Part shown: piece by piece, positions 22,987-33,403 of the stretch
Layout: each line of letters starts with the position of its first letter
Position numbering within the stretch: the stretch's first letter is position 1
NCBI GenBank assembly: GCA_030737875.1
Contig: CM060911.1
Span: forward strand, 92,958,599-93,022,598
Length of the DNA: 64,000 bases
Direction: 5' to 3'
Origin: Allium sativum
Taxonomy: Eukaryota; Streptophyta; Magnoliopsida; Asparagales; Amaryllidaceae
Position numbers and translations under genes: made by a program
Notes under the pieces: generated by a model
The model's input: the letters and a program-made list of their open reading frames with translations, nothing else
Databases searched by the model: none
What the model was told of the DNA's origin: nothing

Positions 22987-23299
22987 TGCTATACAGAGTG
23001 TTTAACTCATATATACAGATAAATCCAGAGTGTACCAAATATTTGATAAAGGGGTATCAATCAAATATGAAAAAGTTTCAATCGAAAAATGGATTTCTAG
23101 CTAAAAAAGTTGATGGCAGGAAACAAAACATAACAACTATACAAATTAAATCCCTTCTAACATTACATAAGCATGAACTTATTGCACATAACCATTCTAG
23201 AATAAATATAAAGGATCTTCTTCTTTTCTGCATCATCCATTATTATCTGATTAGAGTCTTACAATTATATCAACTTTAACATATATTAGGAAAATAGAA

Positions 23300-24490
23300 T
23301 CAATTTCTCTGAAACTACTAAAAAGAAGAAATAGAAGCTTTACTGCAGATTTAAGTTTCTGAATTGACCCGAGAATATTACGTTAAATTTTACATTGAAT
23401 TCTTCTAGTGGCTTATTTTTCTTCTTCTTTTTAGTTGGATATGGACTTGATTACATGGTTGTTGGACATGTTAGCGGTCTGAGCTCCGTTTATCAGTCTT
23501 CAAATTTAGTGTTCCTCCTAATTTCTTTGATATCAATGTAATTAACACACAATAAACTGACAATTCATTACCTTCCTCTTTTTTATAAATTCTTGAGAAT
23601 TAAAAGCTTACCATAACTCCATAAATAGAATTGTTGACAATCCATTTTCTCTTCTGCTATAAGTTCCAGAGAATTAAAAGCTTACAATAACTCCTCCATA
23701 AATAAACTTTGTTAAACAAGAAAATGCATTCGTGCATGTTAATACGATAGATGAAAAATTAACTGATTTTTAAGTTTGAATATCAAAACTCATCTAATTA
23801 ACAAAATTCAACCATACAGATACTATGTGTTATACGTTCTCCATAACCCTTCCAAATGACACTACGCAAAACATTGTATATGTTCTCATCACGGCCAGGA
23901 GGATGTGTTTACATCAGGAGAAATTTTGGAGAAACCGTAAGGCATTGAAATATCATTATCAGATTTCTTCGAAACTACTAAAAAGCAGAAACAAAAGCAC
24001 ATAGATTTAAGATTCTGAATTGATTCTAAAGAATATGTTAATTTTTACATTGAATCCTCTTGGTGGCTTTTTTCCTTCTTTCTTGCTGGATATGAAACCT
24101 GATTACATGGCTATTGGAGAAACCATCGGTCCTAGCTCAGTTTATCAGTCTTCAAATTTACTGTTCCTCCTAACTTTTTTGATATCTATGTAACATAGAA
24201 TAAACTGACAATCCATTAATTTCCTCTTTGTTATAAATTCCTGAAAATTAAAAGCTTCCCATACCGGCATAAATAGAATTTCTGACTATCCATTTCCTCT
24301 TCTGCAATAAATTCCAAAGAATTAAAAGCTTATAATAATTGCTCCATAAATAGAATTCGGTTAAACAAGAAAGTGCATTTGGCATAGTAGTGAAATTGAT
24401 CAAAAATTAACCAAGCTTTAAATTTGAATAGCAAAACTCGTCTTATTAACAAAATTCAAGCATATAGTTACTGTGTATAGTCCCACCAAA
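23300..24490. repeat. Diverged tandem duplication, 660-bp offset
   Basis: The segment beginning GAAACTACTAAAAAG at 23311 recurs at 23971. The two can be followed for roughly 520-560 bp through shared landmarks such as TTTATCAGTCTTCAAATTTA and GAATTAAAAGCTTA. Each copy itself contains two related GAATTAAAAGCTTA segments about 60 bp apart, so an older small duplication preceded the larger one. No coding potential is evident. Confidence 0.75.
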
Positions 24491-25598
24491 AATAGATTAC
24501 AACAAATAAGAAAATAACTAGCTATTGAATAAACGCGCAAAAATGGACAATTTAAAGTCGTAGCAGCAGTGACATAGATGGGATGGGAAATAGAAAGGGT
24601 GCAAAATTATGATGCATCACATGCATGTACTAAATATCCTGCCTAGTTTAACCCCACACCCTTCTCTATATAGATTGTATACCGTTGCAGCAATTTGCAG
24701 TAGACACGGACATATAATAAAATTCTCTGTTTAGAAAGAATGAGCATAGATCAAAAGACAAAAGGCTGAACAAATCAAAATAAAAAATATATTTAATTTC
24801 TATAAGTTCTGCATTTATAACAATCTTGTAAAATGGACTTGTAAAATGATGCATATGTTAAGTCATAATGGACATTTGCTGTGAAAAAAAACAATATTGG
24901 AAACCAAAAACACATGTACAAACAACATGCTAGATGCAAAAGCTCTGAAAAAAACATATTACATCTGAAAGCTAAAAAAGCTCCAAGCAACAATGCAAAA
25001 TGCCTGGAATTGGACCACAATAAATTGCACATCCATGCCAACAAAACAATCGAACACCATACAGTGAACATATTTAAGCTTGTAATCAAGTTCTTAACTG
25101 ATAGTAAAATTTAATCTTTGTTTGACGTCTAAAATTTTATAATAACAATTGTAGAAAAAACTATAATTCAAGAACAAATAATTAAAAAAAAAAACTTTCT
25201 AATAAATAACTCAATCCAATTATAGCACGCAAATTTGAATGAAATATTGAAAAATACACATCGATTTTTTTATCTATCGTTAAACTCATAATTTAAGTAC
25301 AGTATTAACTATTGATTACTTTATAATTATGAATATTTACTCATACAACACTACCAAAATGTTTTAATCCAAATTTTGTGATTGCTACATCACCCGATAA
25401 ACAATTCAATTATTCAGAACGTATTATTCAAGCAGTAATGTAAAAGTTTGATAATTTAAACAGCAATTGTTGAGTTCGACATGCACCAACACAGTCAATA
25501 TCATATACATGAAGCCAAAATGCAAAAATTTAAAGAAGATGATAATAACAGCTAAAATGAATCATTGAAGCCAAACGTGATATTAAAGTAGGTCAAAC
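24491..25598. other. AT-rich spacer or intron, no feature found
   Basis: Only short frames without recognisable domains. It may be intron 1 downstream of the exon-like block at 25599-25730. Confidence 0.45.
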
Positions 25599-25730
25599 CT
25601 TGCAAATTGTTCGCTTAAAGCCAAAATCCAAGGGCTGAAATCGTGGCTCCTTGAACTCAACATCGATTATCTTATTGTCGGTCCACACGAATCTGAAGTA
25701 AAAGTTGAGGAGCTGATTCTCTAAAGCCAT
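25599..25730 (-). CDS. Candidate first coding exon of an unidentified gene
   Basis: ATG at 25730 opens 44 codons ending exactly at AAG followed by a GTTTG donor-like sequence. The peptide includes MALENQLLNFYFRFVWTDNK and EPRFQPLDFGFKRTICK. The frame is also open upstream, and GC content is higher than in the surroundings. Aromatic and charged residues are distributed as in a globular protein, but I do not recognise the family. A hAT element lies 17 bp upstream of the ATG. No downstream exon can be assigned with confidence; the exon-like blocks at 21.8-21.5 kb and 20.2 kb on the same strand are candidates. Confidence 0.4.
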
Positions 25731-25738
25731 AGTCGATT

Positions 25739-25746
25739 GTGATTCC
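25739..25746 (+). repeat. Left 8-bp target duplication of hAT element (GTGATTCC)
   Basis: Exact match to 26353-26360. An 8-bp duplication is diagnostic of hAT superfamily insertion. Confidence 0.9.
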
Positions 25747-26352
25747 TAGGGCTGGAAATTTTTACCATATTACCACTTACCAGCCATTACCAACCGCTAC
25801 CAACGAAAGTGGTACTGAACAATCGAAAACCAATTTGATTGGTATGGTATGCCAAACCACATGAAAATATGCGGTATGGTAATGGTAATTGAGCATTGAA
25901 AATGGTAATTACCATACCTACCACATATAAGTTTATTACATAATGAAGAATTTTTAATATGTAATGATTTAATAAAATACCTAGAAAAACACTATTATGA
26001 TACAAGATTGTATGCAATTTTTATTATATACCTTAGAAACGATATAATTTAAATGGTATTTTTGTTCATCCATAAAGTTTTCATGCATGTTTGACTACGT
26101 AAAATAAGATATATAAATAATAATATAATAACAAGAAAACAATATTTAATATTTTAATATGAAATATTGTAAATAAAAAGATATCAGACTAGCGAATGTT
26201 AAAACTTATTACCGACCTCTACCAACCATAAACCGAACTATTGGTAACCGATTTTTTGACTGGTAATGGTATAATTTTTCTATTACCATATAAAGTCGGT
26301 ACGGTAATGATTTTGAGTACAAAGTTACGGTACCTAACCGATTCCACCCCTA
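25747..26352. mobile_element. Small non-autonomous hAT transposon, 606 bp
   Basis: The left end is TAGGGCTGGAAAT. The right end is the inverse, ...ATTCCACCCCTA, giving imperfect terminal inverted repeats TAGGG(C/G)TGGAA. Perfect 8-bp duplications GTGATTCC flank it. The interior has no transposase. It is rich in TTACC, TGGTA and GGTAAT motifs in both orientations near the two ends, the type of subterminal repeat hAT transposases bind. It sits between a candidate start codon at 25730 and GC-richer upstream sequence, possibly in a 5' UTR. Confidence 0.88.
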
Positions 26353-26360
26353 GTGATTCC
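26353..26360 (+). repeat. Right 8-bp target duplication of hAT element
   Basis: GTGATTCC, identical to 25739-25746. Confidence 0.9.
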
Positions 26361-26845
26361 CCAGATTCGACGCCAAGGACTCTGAAGCCGAAGTCCCCAA
26401 ATTTGCGCAGCACAAGTGGTGGAGTCTGAAGTCGCGAAGTCAATTAGAAATGGATAAGAGAAGATTGAGAGAGGGATTGAGAAATAGGGTTAGAAATCGA
26501 TCGTCATTCGCTTTTTTGTTTTCCCAAATGAGCGGCCAAGAAAGTAAAAAAGTGTTTAGAAAGGAAACGAGAGAGGGATTAGGGTTGAGGGCTGAAAACA
26601 ATAGTTTGTTTACCTTTTTGCACCTAGGCATCATCTTAATTTCAGTTTGACCAACACATATACGTGTTGACAATAAAAAAATTGTAATTATGTATTTTTG
26701 ATGACACATGTTTAATATATAGCAACACATATTAATGTCACTGGTCTACAACACAAATAAGTGTTGGCAATTAAAAAAAAATGTTACTAAATAACCATTA
26801 CGGTGTAATGATTGCTTGAATATAGCCGCATTCTTTGCTTCATTC
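26361..26845. other. Host-like flank between hAT and CACTA element 2
   Basis: The GC-richer first 250 bp may be 5' UTR or promoter of the minus-strand candidate exon at 25599-25730. Two copies of a 22-bp CAACACA...GTGTTG motif, about 101 bp apart (near 26650 and 26751), are themselves imperfect palindromes. They resemble the subterminal GTGTTG/CAACAC motifs of the adjacent CACTA element but lie outside its TIR. Confidence 0.4.
26843..26845 (+). repeat. Left 3-bp target duplication of CACTA element 2 (TTC)
   Basis: TTC precedes CACTA at 26846 and is repeated at 32105-32107 directly after TAGTG. Confidence 0.75.
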
Positions 26846-26929
26846 CACTACGTCATAAATTACATACCGCAACGCCAGAGAAGTGATGTAGTAAGTGCCA
26901 TAAAATATTTCTATAGGCCAAAAATGATA

Positions 26930-27030
26930 TGTGGCAACACTTTCTCGGTGTTGTCTTTTGCCGCTTGCCTTAGAGTCTAAGGCAACATCTTTGCGACCCT
27001 AAGGCAACATCCGTACTAGTGTTGCCAAAG
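26930..27030. promoter_or_regulatory. Left subterminal repeat array of CACTA element 2
   Basis: GGCAACACT, GGTGTTG, AAGGCAACATC (twice) and GTGTTGCC occur within 100 bp in both orientations. Matching motifs recur near the other end at 31965-32085. Such arrays are where TNPA-type proteins bind in CACTA elements. Confidence 0.6.
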
Positions 27031-27380
27031 TTACTAAATTTACAAAAATGTGGGGCCCACTAAAATCTGTAGCCCGGGCTCACAGAATCCTATTGTGGAT
27101 GTAATACGGGATCACGGAATCATTTTGTGGGGCCCACATGCATTAGTTTATAGCAACACTTCTACCATCCAATGGAAACATTTAACATCACAAACTACAA
27201 CATTATATTACAGTTATGGCAACATTACATCACGTACTGTAACATTACAGAATTTAACATCATACTGAATTAAACCAAGAACTTCTCATCTTCGATTAAC
27301 AAGCAATACAAATAGTACTTACAAACATAGCCAGTAAATTCATGTTTACATACTGTACTTACAAACACATCAATTCATGT

Positions 27381-30300
27381 TCACTGCAAATTGTTGCATA
27401 AAGATCCCCAATATCGATGAATAAGAGTGCGTTTAATGCTTTCAGTTTTAGTGCCTTCACTGTCAATTGTCGCACAAAGATCCCCAATATCAACGTGCAT
27501 GTCAGGGTTTGCTTCACCTAATTTACTAAGTATTCTTGTCAAGTTCTCCTGAACTTTTTGGTTCACCTTTGCATCAAATTCATCTTGGACCATCTTGTTC
27601 ACCTTTGCTTCGAATTCATCAGCTATATCTTCCCTTATCTTCGTTACCGGCTCCTGTATGTATGTGCTTGTTGTGGGAGTAGCTTTTGAAACTTTTGGAG
27701 ACTTTGTGTGTCGTCCAATAAGCCACGATGGACCGTGCGACTTTCCATCAGAAACAAGTTCTTGAACAAATCCATCTCTGCCTCCTTCACCTATTTCTTT
27801 TTCAATCTTCTCCTGCAAAATAAAGCAGTTTCAAAATGTGACATCGTTAATGAATAAAATCGAAGTAACTCTTTAGTACAACTAATGTTTTCATGGTGAA
27901 TACATTATTTCTGTACAACTAAAGTAATGCATGCCTTGGTTACAAACTGAGGCAATGCCTCATTTACATTTCAACACAAAATCAGAGGCATGCATGCCTC
28001 AGTTGCAAATCTATGCTATAGCATAACTATGCCACGACTAGTTCAACAAAACAGGATATAATTCTACAATAATGTTGATCATGTGCAAAATGTGGCTTTT
28101 TTGACATCTAATTGAAGAGAAAATAAAATTCTTACAATCCTATAATTCATTACTGAAGCATCAGTCTTGTACATCTTTCCTTCTTTCCGCTTTCGAGTTT
28201 TAACAAAAAGTTTCCCATCTGATTCATTGGACTGATACAAAAAAACATTAGAATGAAAAAAGATATCAAAGCAATTGTTCCAGGTCATTAATATTTAAAA
28301 AATTAAAACATCTCCATCTGAATCTTCATTGATATATGTAGTTTATTCACAAGTTAAAAAATGATACTGCATTCGAGTTAAACAAGCATACCTTCATATG
28401 ACCTATATTGTTAAACAAGTCAACCATAAAAATAAGAAAAATGCATACCATCTTATTCCGAATTTAGGAAAAAAGTTTCGGACCAGCTGTGTGTGTGTGT
28501 CAGTATACGATTTTCGATTTGCAAAATTTGTGAGGGTCTTGCACTTCAAAAACATGAAATAAAGATGTTAATATGCCTGATTTGAATGAATAAAAAGGAA
28601 AAAAAAATCTGTGATAAAACTTAAAATTATACCTGATTATTTTCATCTCCCCAAAACATTAAGACTACTTTGAAATCCTCAAGCGGAATTTTGTCCGGCC
28701 TATTTCAAGCCTCTCTTCATCAGTTTCCAAAGTCGTATAATATGCCTTTTTAATACGACTCTTGTGCCCCCTACAAGCGTCACAAATTGACCTCAAAGCC
28801 CAATATTCACATTCATCCGGAATAATATACCATTGCTTAAATACAAATCAAACATTAAAAAGAACATTCATGCTAATTTTGTGACAAGTTTCATATATTT
28901 AAGTAAAATTCAGCTAAGTTTGCAAATTACCTTGACATAGTTCCACAGCGTGTCTTTCAAACATGAAGGAATATCAAACCTAGATTTGTAAGTAAGTGGG
29001 ACACTCCTCTTCAGGGTTCCTAAAAATAAATCAGTTCATACACTACTTGGTCATCGTCTGAAATAGGTTGGCCCCGATTATTCATTTGAATTATAACTCT
29101 TTTGTCATATGGCCTTGAATGAACTTTATCTATCTTTGTTTTTCCTCTGAAACTTTTAGGAGCTTTGACTACCATTACAAAGTACATACAATAGTAATGA
29201 GAAGGCTGGACATAATATAAATGAAAACTTAAACTATTAAAATCAAAACTCAATTAGATAATACCTTCAGCTTCTTCTACTTCGTCTTCTTCGTTTTTCA
29301 ATATTTGTCGAGGCATTTCCGACAACATCCTTATCCCTTTCCTTATTCCTTGAACTTCCACTTCCACTACTGTTACTCTTATAGCGTTCTCGCATAGCCA
29401 AATAAGCAGCCATTGTTCTTATTCCTTCATTGTGTGGTAACTCAACAGTACATGGTGTATCATCAGTTTGTATATGAACTGGATTTTCCCCTGCCTTCGG
29501 AGCGACATTCTTATCAGTTGTAGATTCAACATTGGCTCGTGAACGAGTTGTTGGTCCAGACTGAGGCTTTGTAACCTTAACCTTTTTGGTTCTCTAAAAT
29601 ACGTACACAAAAACAATAAGATAAAAAAATAATGAAGCTAGTCTATAATATCAACATAAAATTAAATCTTCAGCTATAACACACATTTGCTTGATTTTTT
29701 GAAATATCATCTTCACTAATTTCATCGAATTCTGGAACATAATCTTCGCTATCCTCGTCAGGTATCTTTGATTTTGCTTTTATTTTTTTCAAATTCATTT
29801 CTCAGTCCAAGAACTAATTTAGGCATCCCAATTTTTTCAAAAACACTATTCTTCTGTGAGACATTTTTGTCCCTTTCTCCCTTTCGTATTCTGTAAGCGG
29901 TGGAGGTGGCGTAGGTGATAGATCTTCATTCTGAAAGAAATTTAACAAGACATTATTGTAAATATTAGCAAAATATGTAGATCATATTAGAAGATCAGAT
30001 TGTAGTCTTCTTACCAGAATCTCCTTTTCATCCGTATATTCATCTTCATGTGGAGAATTATCGAAATCCGATTTACTCATAACACCTGCTGAGTTGATAT
30101 TCAAAGTTGCATCATTGATTTCAGTTGGATTTTCCTTCTTTGGTAACTTCATCGAACTACTGACTCCAGTTGACTTCTTGCTGACTACTTTTTTTGTTGC
30201 GACATGGACTCGCAGCATCTTCGCTGATCTCTTCTGGATTGTTGGTAACTGGATTATTTAGCCGTGCCGACTTTCTAGGAGTAAAGACTTCAGTCTGCTT

Positions 30301-30996
30301 GTTGTTGATATGTGGACTCTCAGCATCTTTGCTGATCACTTGTGAATTGTTTGGCTGTGCCGACTTTCTAGGAGTAAAGACTTGATCGTCCGCTTCTTCT
30401 TTTTTGCTACCTATTACAGATGGTGAGCAGTGACAAACTGCCGTTTCAGTGATTTCGCAGCTGCAACATACAAGTTCTTTATTATTCTACTAAATGCACT
30501 AAAAATCAAAACAAGTCCTAATATTCAAACATAAATGCACAAAAAATTTACGTGCACTAAAAGCAACAAAACAACTAAGAGATTCAGCAAAATGACCAAA
30601 TTATCAAAATAGTACAAATGAGAAGATATGTTTATACTTGGAAACAGATTCTTCCTTGGCGTACGATGACATGTGGCTGCATTTGTTTCACTGGCTCAGC
30701 TTTATCATCGACCGCAGTGTCAATATAGAAATCAATGTATCACCACTGTTTTTTATTTGCATCATAAACAACAGCTCTACATCCTCGGCCACCAATTTCC
30801 ACCCACTCGTTGGACCTTTCCATGCATATACTCCTCCAATTTCGGTGTACTGTATCTCATCCTTGACAAACTCCATCAATACTGTGTACGAAAACCTAAC
30901 CTAATCAACTTCCTTAACAATAGCCTCTTCTCCACCAACATATCCATTCTTACCAAATTTTCCCTTATGGTGGAATCTAAGATTTTCCACCTCCAT
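27381..30996 (-). pseudogene. TNPA-like CACTA protein gene with N-terminal PB1-like region, frameshifted
   Basis: ATG at 30996 opens a region encoding FHHKGKFGKNGYVGGEE and GGVYAWKGPTSGWKLVAEDV, like the PB1-like N-terminal module of some plant transposon proteins. A low-complexity part at 30450-30000 encodes two copies of VFTPRKSA. Further exons encode a Transposase_24-type core: RGKTKIDKVHSRPYDKRVI (near 29150), GTLKRSVPLTYKSRFD (near 29000), WYIIPDECEYWALRSICDAC (near 28800) and RPDKIPLEDFKVVLMFWGDE (near 28660). The last exon is 27812-27381, rich in Glu/Lys and probably coiled-coil. Lesions include TAG at 30903-30901, one-base shifts near 30746, 30200 and 29020, and a shift near 28710. 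The role inferred from the family is binding of subterminal repeats. Exon boundaries other than the last are approximate. Confidence 0.72.
30214..30384 (-). repeat. Tandem repeat inside the TNPA-like coding region of CACTA 2
   Basis: Two copies, about 80 bp each, share CGTGCCGACTTTCTAGGAG or a one-base variant, and GTAAAGACTT. On the minus strand both encode VFTPRKSA followed by Asn-rich sequence, so the repeat lengthens a basic, low-complexity linker. Confidence 0.75.
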
Positions 30997-32104
30997 CCTA
31001 CACAAAATGGAGAAATAAACATTAGAATGACATAATTACAAAATAAAATAAACCAAGTGCAATATAAAATAAAACAACCACTTCACTAAAATGTCATATA
31101 GGAAGAAACAGTAAGAAAAGATACAAAAAGAAGCCACAAATATGATACATCAGTTACAACATTCAATCACGGAAGAAACAACAATTTCTTACTTAAATTT
31201 GGTACATTTAATCAAGGAAGAAACCACAAGTTTTACAGTTACTTTCCTTTTCACTTTCTGCCCAATATAGCATGCAGTCATTTGGACATGCATGTATTCT
31301 TTGGTAATCGAGGCATAAATTTACACACAAATAACATGCAGTCATCTAAGCTTAGGAAGTTCTACCCATATTTTTTTTCTTGTTCATCACTAATTTACAC
31401 ACAAAAAAAACATACACAAATATTATTTAGCCATGACTATAAGGCAAAAAAACACAGTAATATCATATAAGCACTGTTTAATATAAGTTTGTTACAAAGA
31501 TAAACATAATAATAAAATCTAGAATATGATTACACTTGAACGCATAGGTAAATCAGTAAATTAGGCAACACAACAGTCAAATCAGGAAATACTTGAAATA
31601 CACATTGAGTGATACCTTATGCAATAGATTAAATCAAAGCCCTAACTGAAATTTGAAACCAAAACGAACCTCAATTGAAGACCTAATTGAAACACCGAAG
31701 CCCTAATAGAACTTGAACTCGAACTTGCCGTAATGGAACCCTAATTAAGCTTGTAAACTTGAACTTTTAGCCCTAATTGAACCTGCGACTGAGAGTGTTT
31801 GAGAGGTTGAGCGGTGGAGTATTTTTTCTAAAACCTGGATTATTTTGCTAAGTGTTTTGCCGTTTTGTTTTTTGTTTTTGCGTCCCTCGCAAAAGATTAT
31901 TTCACGCGGATTGGTAACGTTGATCGTTGGATCTTAGTCACCCAGATTGATAATTTTATTCACACGGCTATGGCAACACCTTGGATTTTCTATGTAACAC
32001 CTTGAAGCGTGTGTTGCAATAGACAAAAATCAGCATACCTATCGTTGCGTTGTACCTAACAACACCTTGGATTTTCGTTGCAGTAGGTCATCTATGGCTT
32101 AGTG
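30997..32104. other. 5' leader and right subterminal region of CACTA element 2
   Basis: No coding sequence. GAAGCCCTAAT and GAACCCTAAT-type motifs occur at 31670-31790, resembling a plant 5' UTR. Subterminal CAACACC/GGTGTTG motifs occupy 31965-32085. The terminus TAGTG is at 32100-32104. Confidence 0.55.
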
Positions 32105-33403
32105 TTCTTTCCAATGTGCACAAACACAAAGCTATATCACGGTTGTTCCATTTAATAAAAATACACAAACACAACTATGAACATGGCTACAAACATAGCT
32201 CACTCTTCCGATCTATCAACATACACAGTTCTTTTGTTTTCAATCAATGCATAGCTTCTTTTCTGTTTCAATTCACAAATGCACAGCTATACCAAAACCA
32301 TCCTTCTAATCGAAAAAAAATATAGAGCACAGCTACACATTCTTATCAATCAACTAGCAGTTAGCATCCCCATATGTAGTGTGTTTTCATTTCTATTGTA
32401 TGTCATTAAATACCATATTATTTTATATTATATGCACCTATAAATACACATAGTGCCACTGCCTTCATACATAAACCATTTGAATCAAACTAAAAAATAA
32501 ATGGAAGAAATATTGGAAGAAAGTTTGAAAGCCTGGGATTGGAAAGTTTAAAAAAACTGAGGACTTATGTTTAAGTAAGTAAACTCTGAGCCTTTCTTCT
32601 AATCATTACTATAGTGTCATATTGTTTGATGATTTAATTATACATATATATACTTGCATCTGTGTATAGCATGAAACCAAATCATTTGAATATATGGTGT
32701 ATGGCTAGTTCTGTTATTCCATTTAAAAGCTTTATTTGTGAAAGATTGGGCAAATATATTTACCTATCTAACTGGAAAAAACAATGTTTCCCATTTCTAA
32801 ATAGTTATAAGATTCTAGTTCTATATGAAAATTATCTGTATATGTCTATAGAATCATATAATTTTTTTTTTCAATATAACTAATACTGTACATTAATTGA
32901 CAAATATAAATATACAATAAAAGATTAAGAAACCTGAAATTTTAAACATCGATATTACGCGATACAGGCATACGAATAGATCCGTATAAGAAAATCATGA
33001 TTTTTAAGAGTAAAATCATGAATTTTAGCGTAGAGTTTAGGTAGAATTGCGAGGTTCATCTGAAATTGAAGATGCGGGGTTTTCTGTCGATCCCACTAAT
33101 CAGAGGCCATGGGGTTTTGTTTGGGGAGTCGTAGCATACCATAGATCAGGGGTAAAATATCCAATAATTTTTCCATAGCTTGAACCAAAGGATTGAAATC
33201 ATTTTAGGTTTTCAGAATGTATTAGGGATGCATGATTTTTAAATTGATCGTGCAAGTTGTCGAGGTGATCGAATTCAGCTAATCTCGATATGGAGCTATG
33301 CATGAGACCAGAGCATTGGTCGGGGGTGGTGCAGGTAACCCACGTGGTTAGAAGTGATGGTGGGAGGTGTTTTCTTGGAACTGGGTTTATTGGTGAGGGT
33401 CGG
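32105..33403. other. Host-like spacer between CACTA 2 and the LTR stack
   Basis: AT-rich with no supported gene. A TATA-like CCTATAAATA at about 32438 is followed 60 bp on by ATG at 32501 opening a 16-codon frame, then a GTAAGT donor-like site near 32574. This is a possible promoter and 5' exon remnant. GC-richer DNA at 33060-33400 has only short frames. Confidence 0.4.

Larger units (their letters stand above)
26846..32104 (-). mobile_element. CACTA (En/Spm-type) transposon 2, non-autonomous, 5259 bp
   Basis: The left terminus begins CACTACGTCATAAATTACAT. The right terminus on the minus strand begins CACTAAGCCATAGATGACCT. The two agree at 23 of the first 29 positions, including a shared CTACYGCAACG-like end. 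A 3-bp TTC duplication flanks the element. Both subterminal regions are dense in GGCAACA and GTGTTG motifs (26934-27030 left, 31965-32085 right). The only gene recognised is a damaged TNPA-like gene on the minus strand. No TNP2 transposase is present, so the element depended on a partner. Confidence 0.85.
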
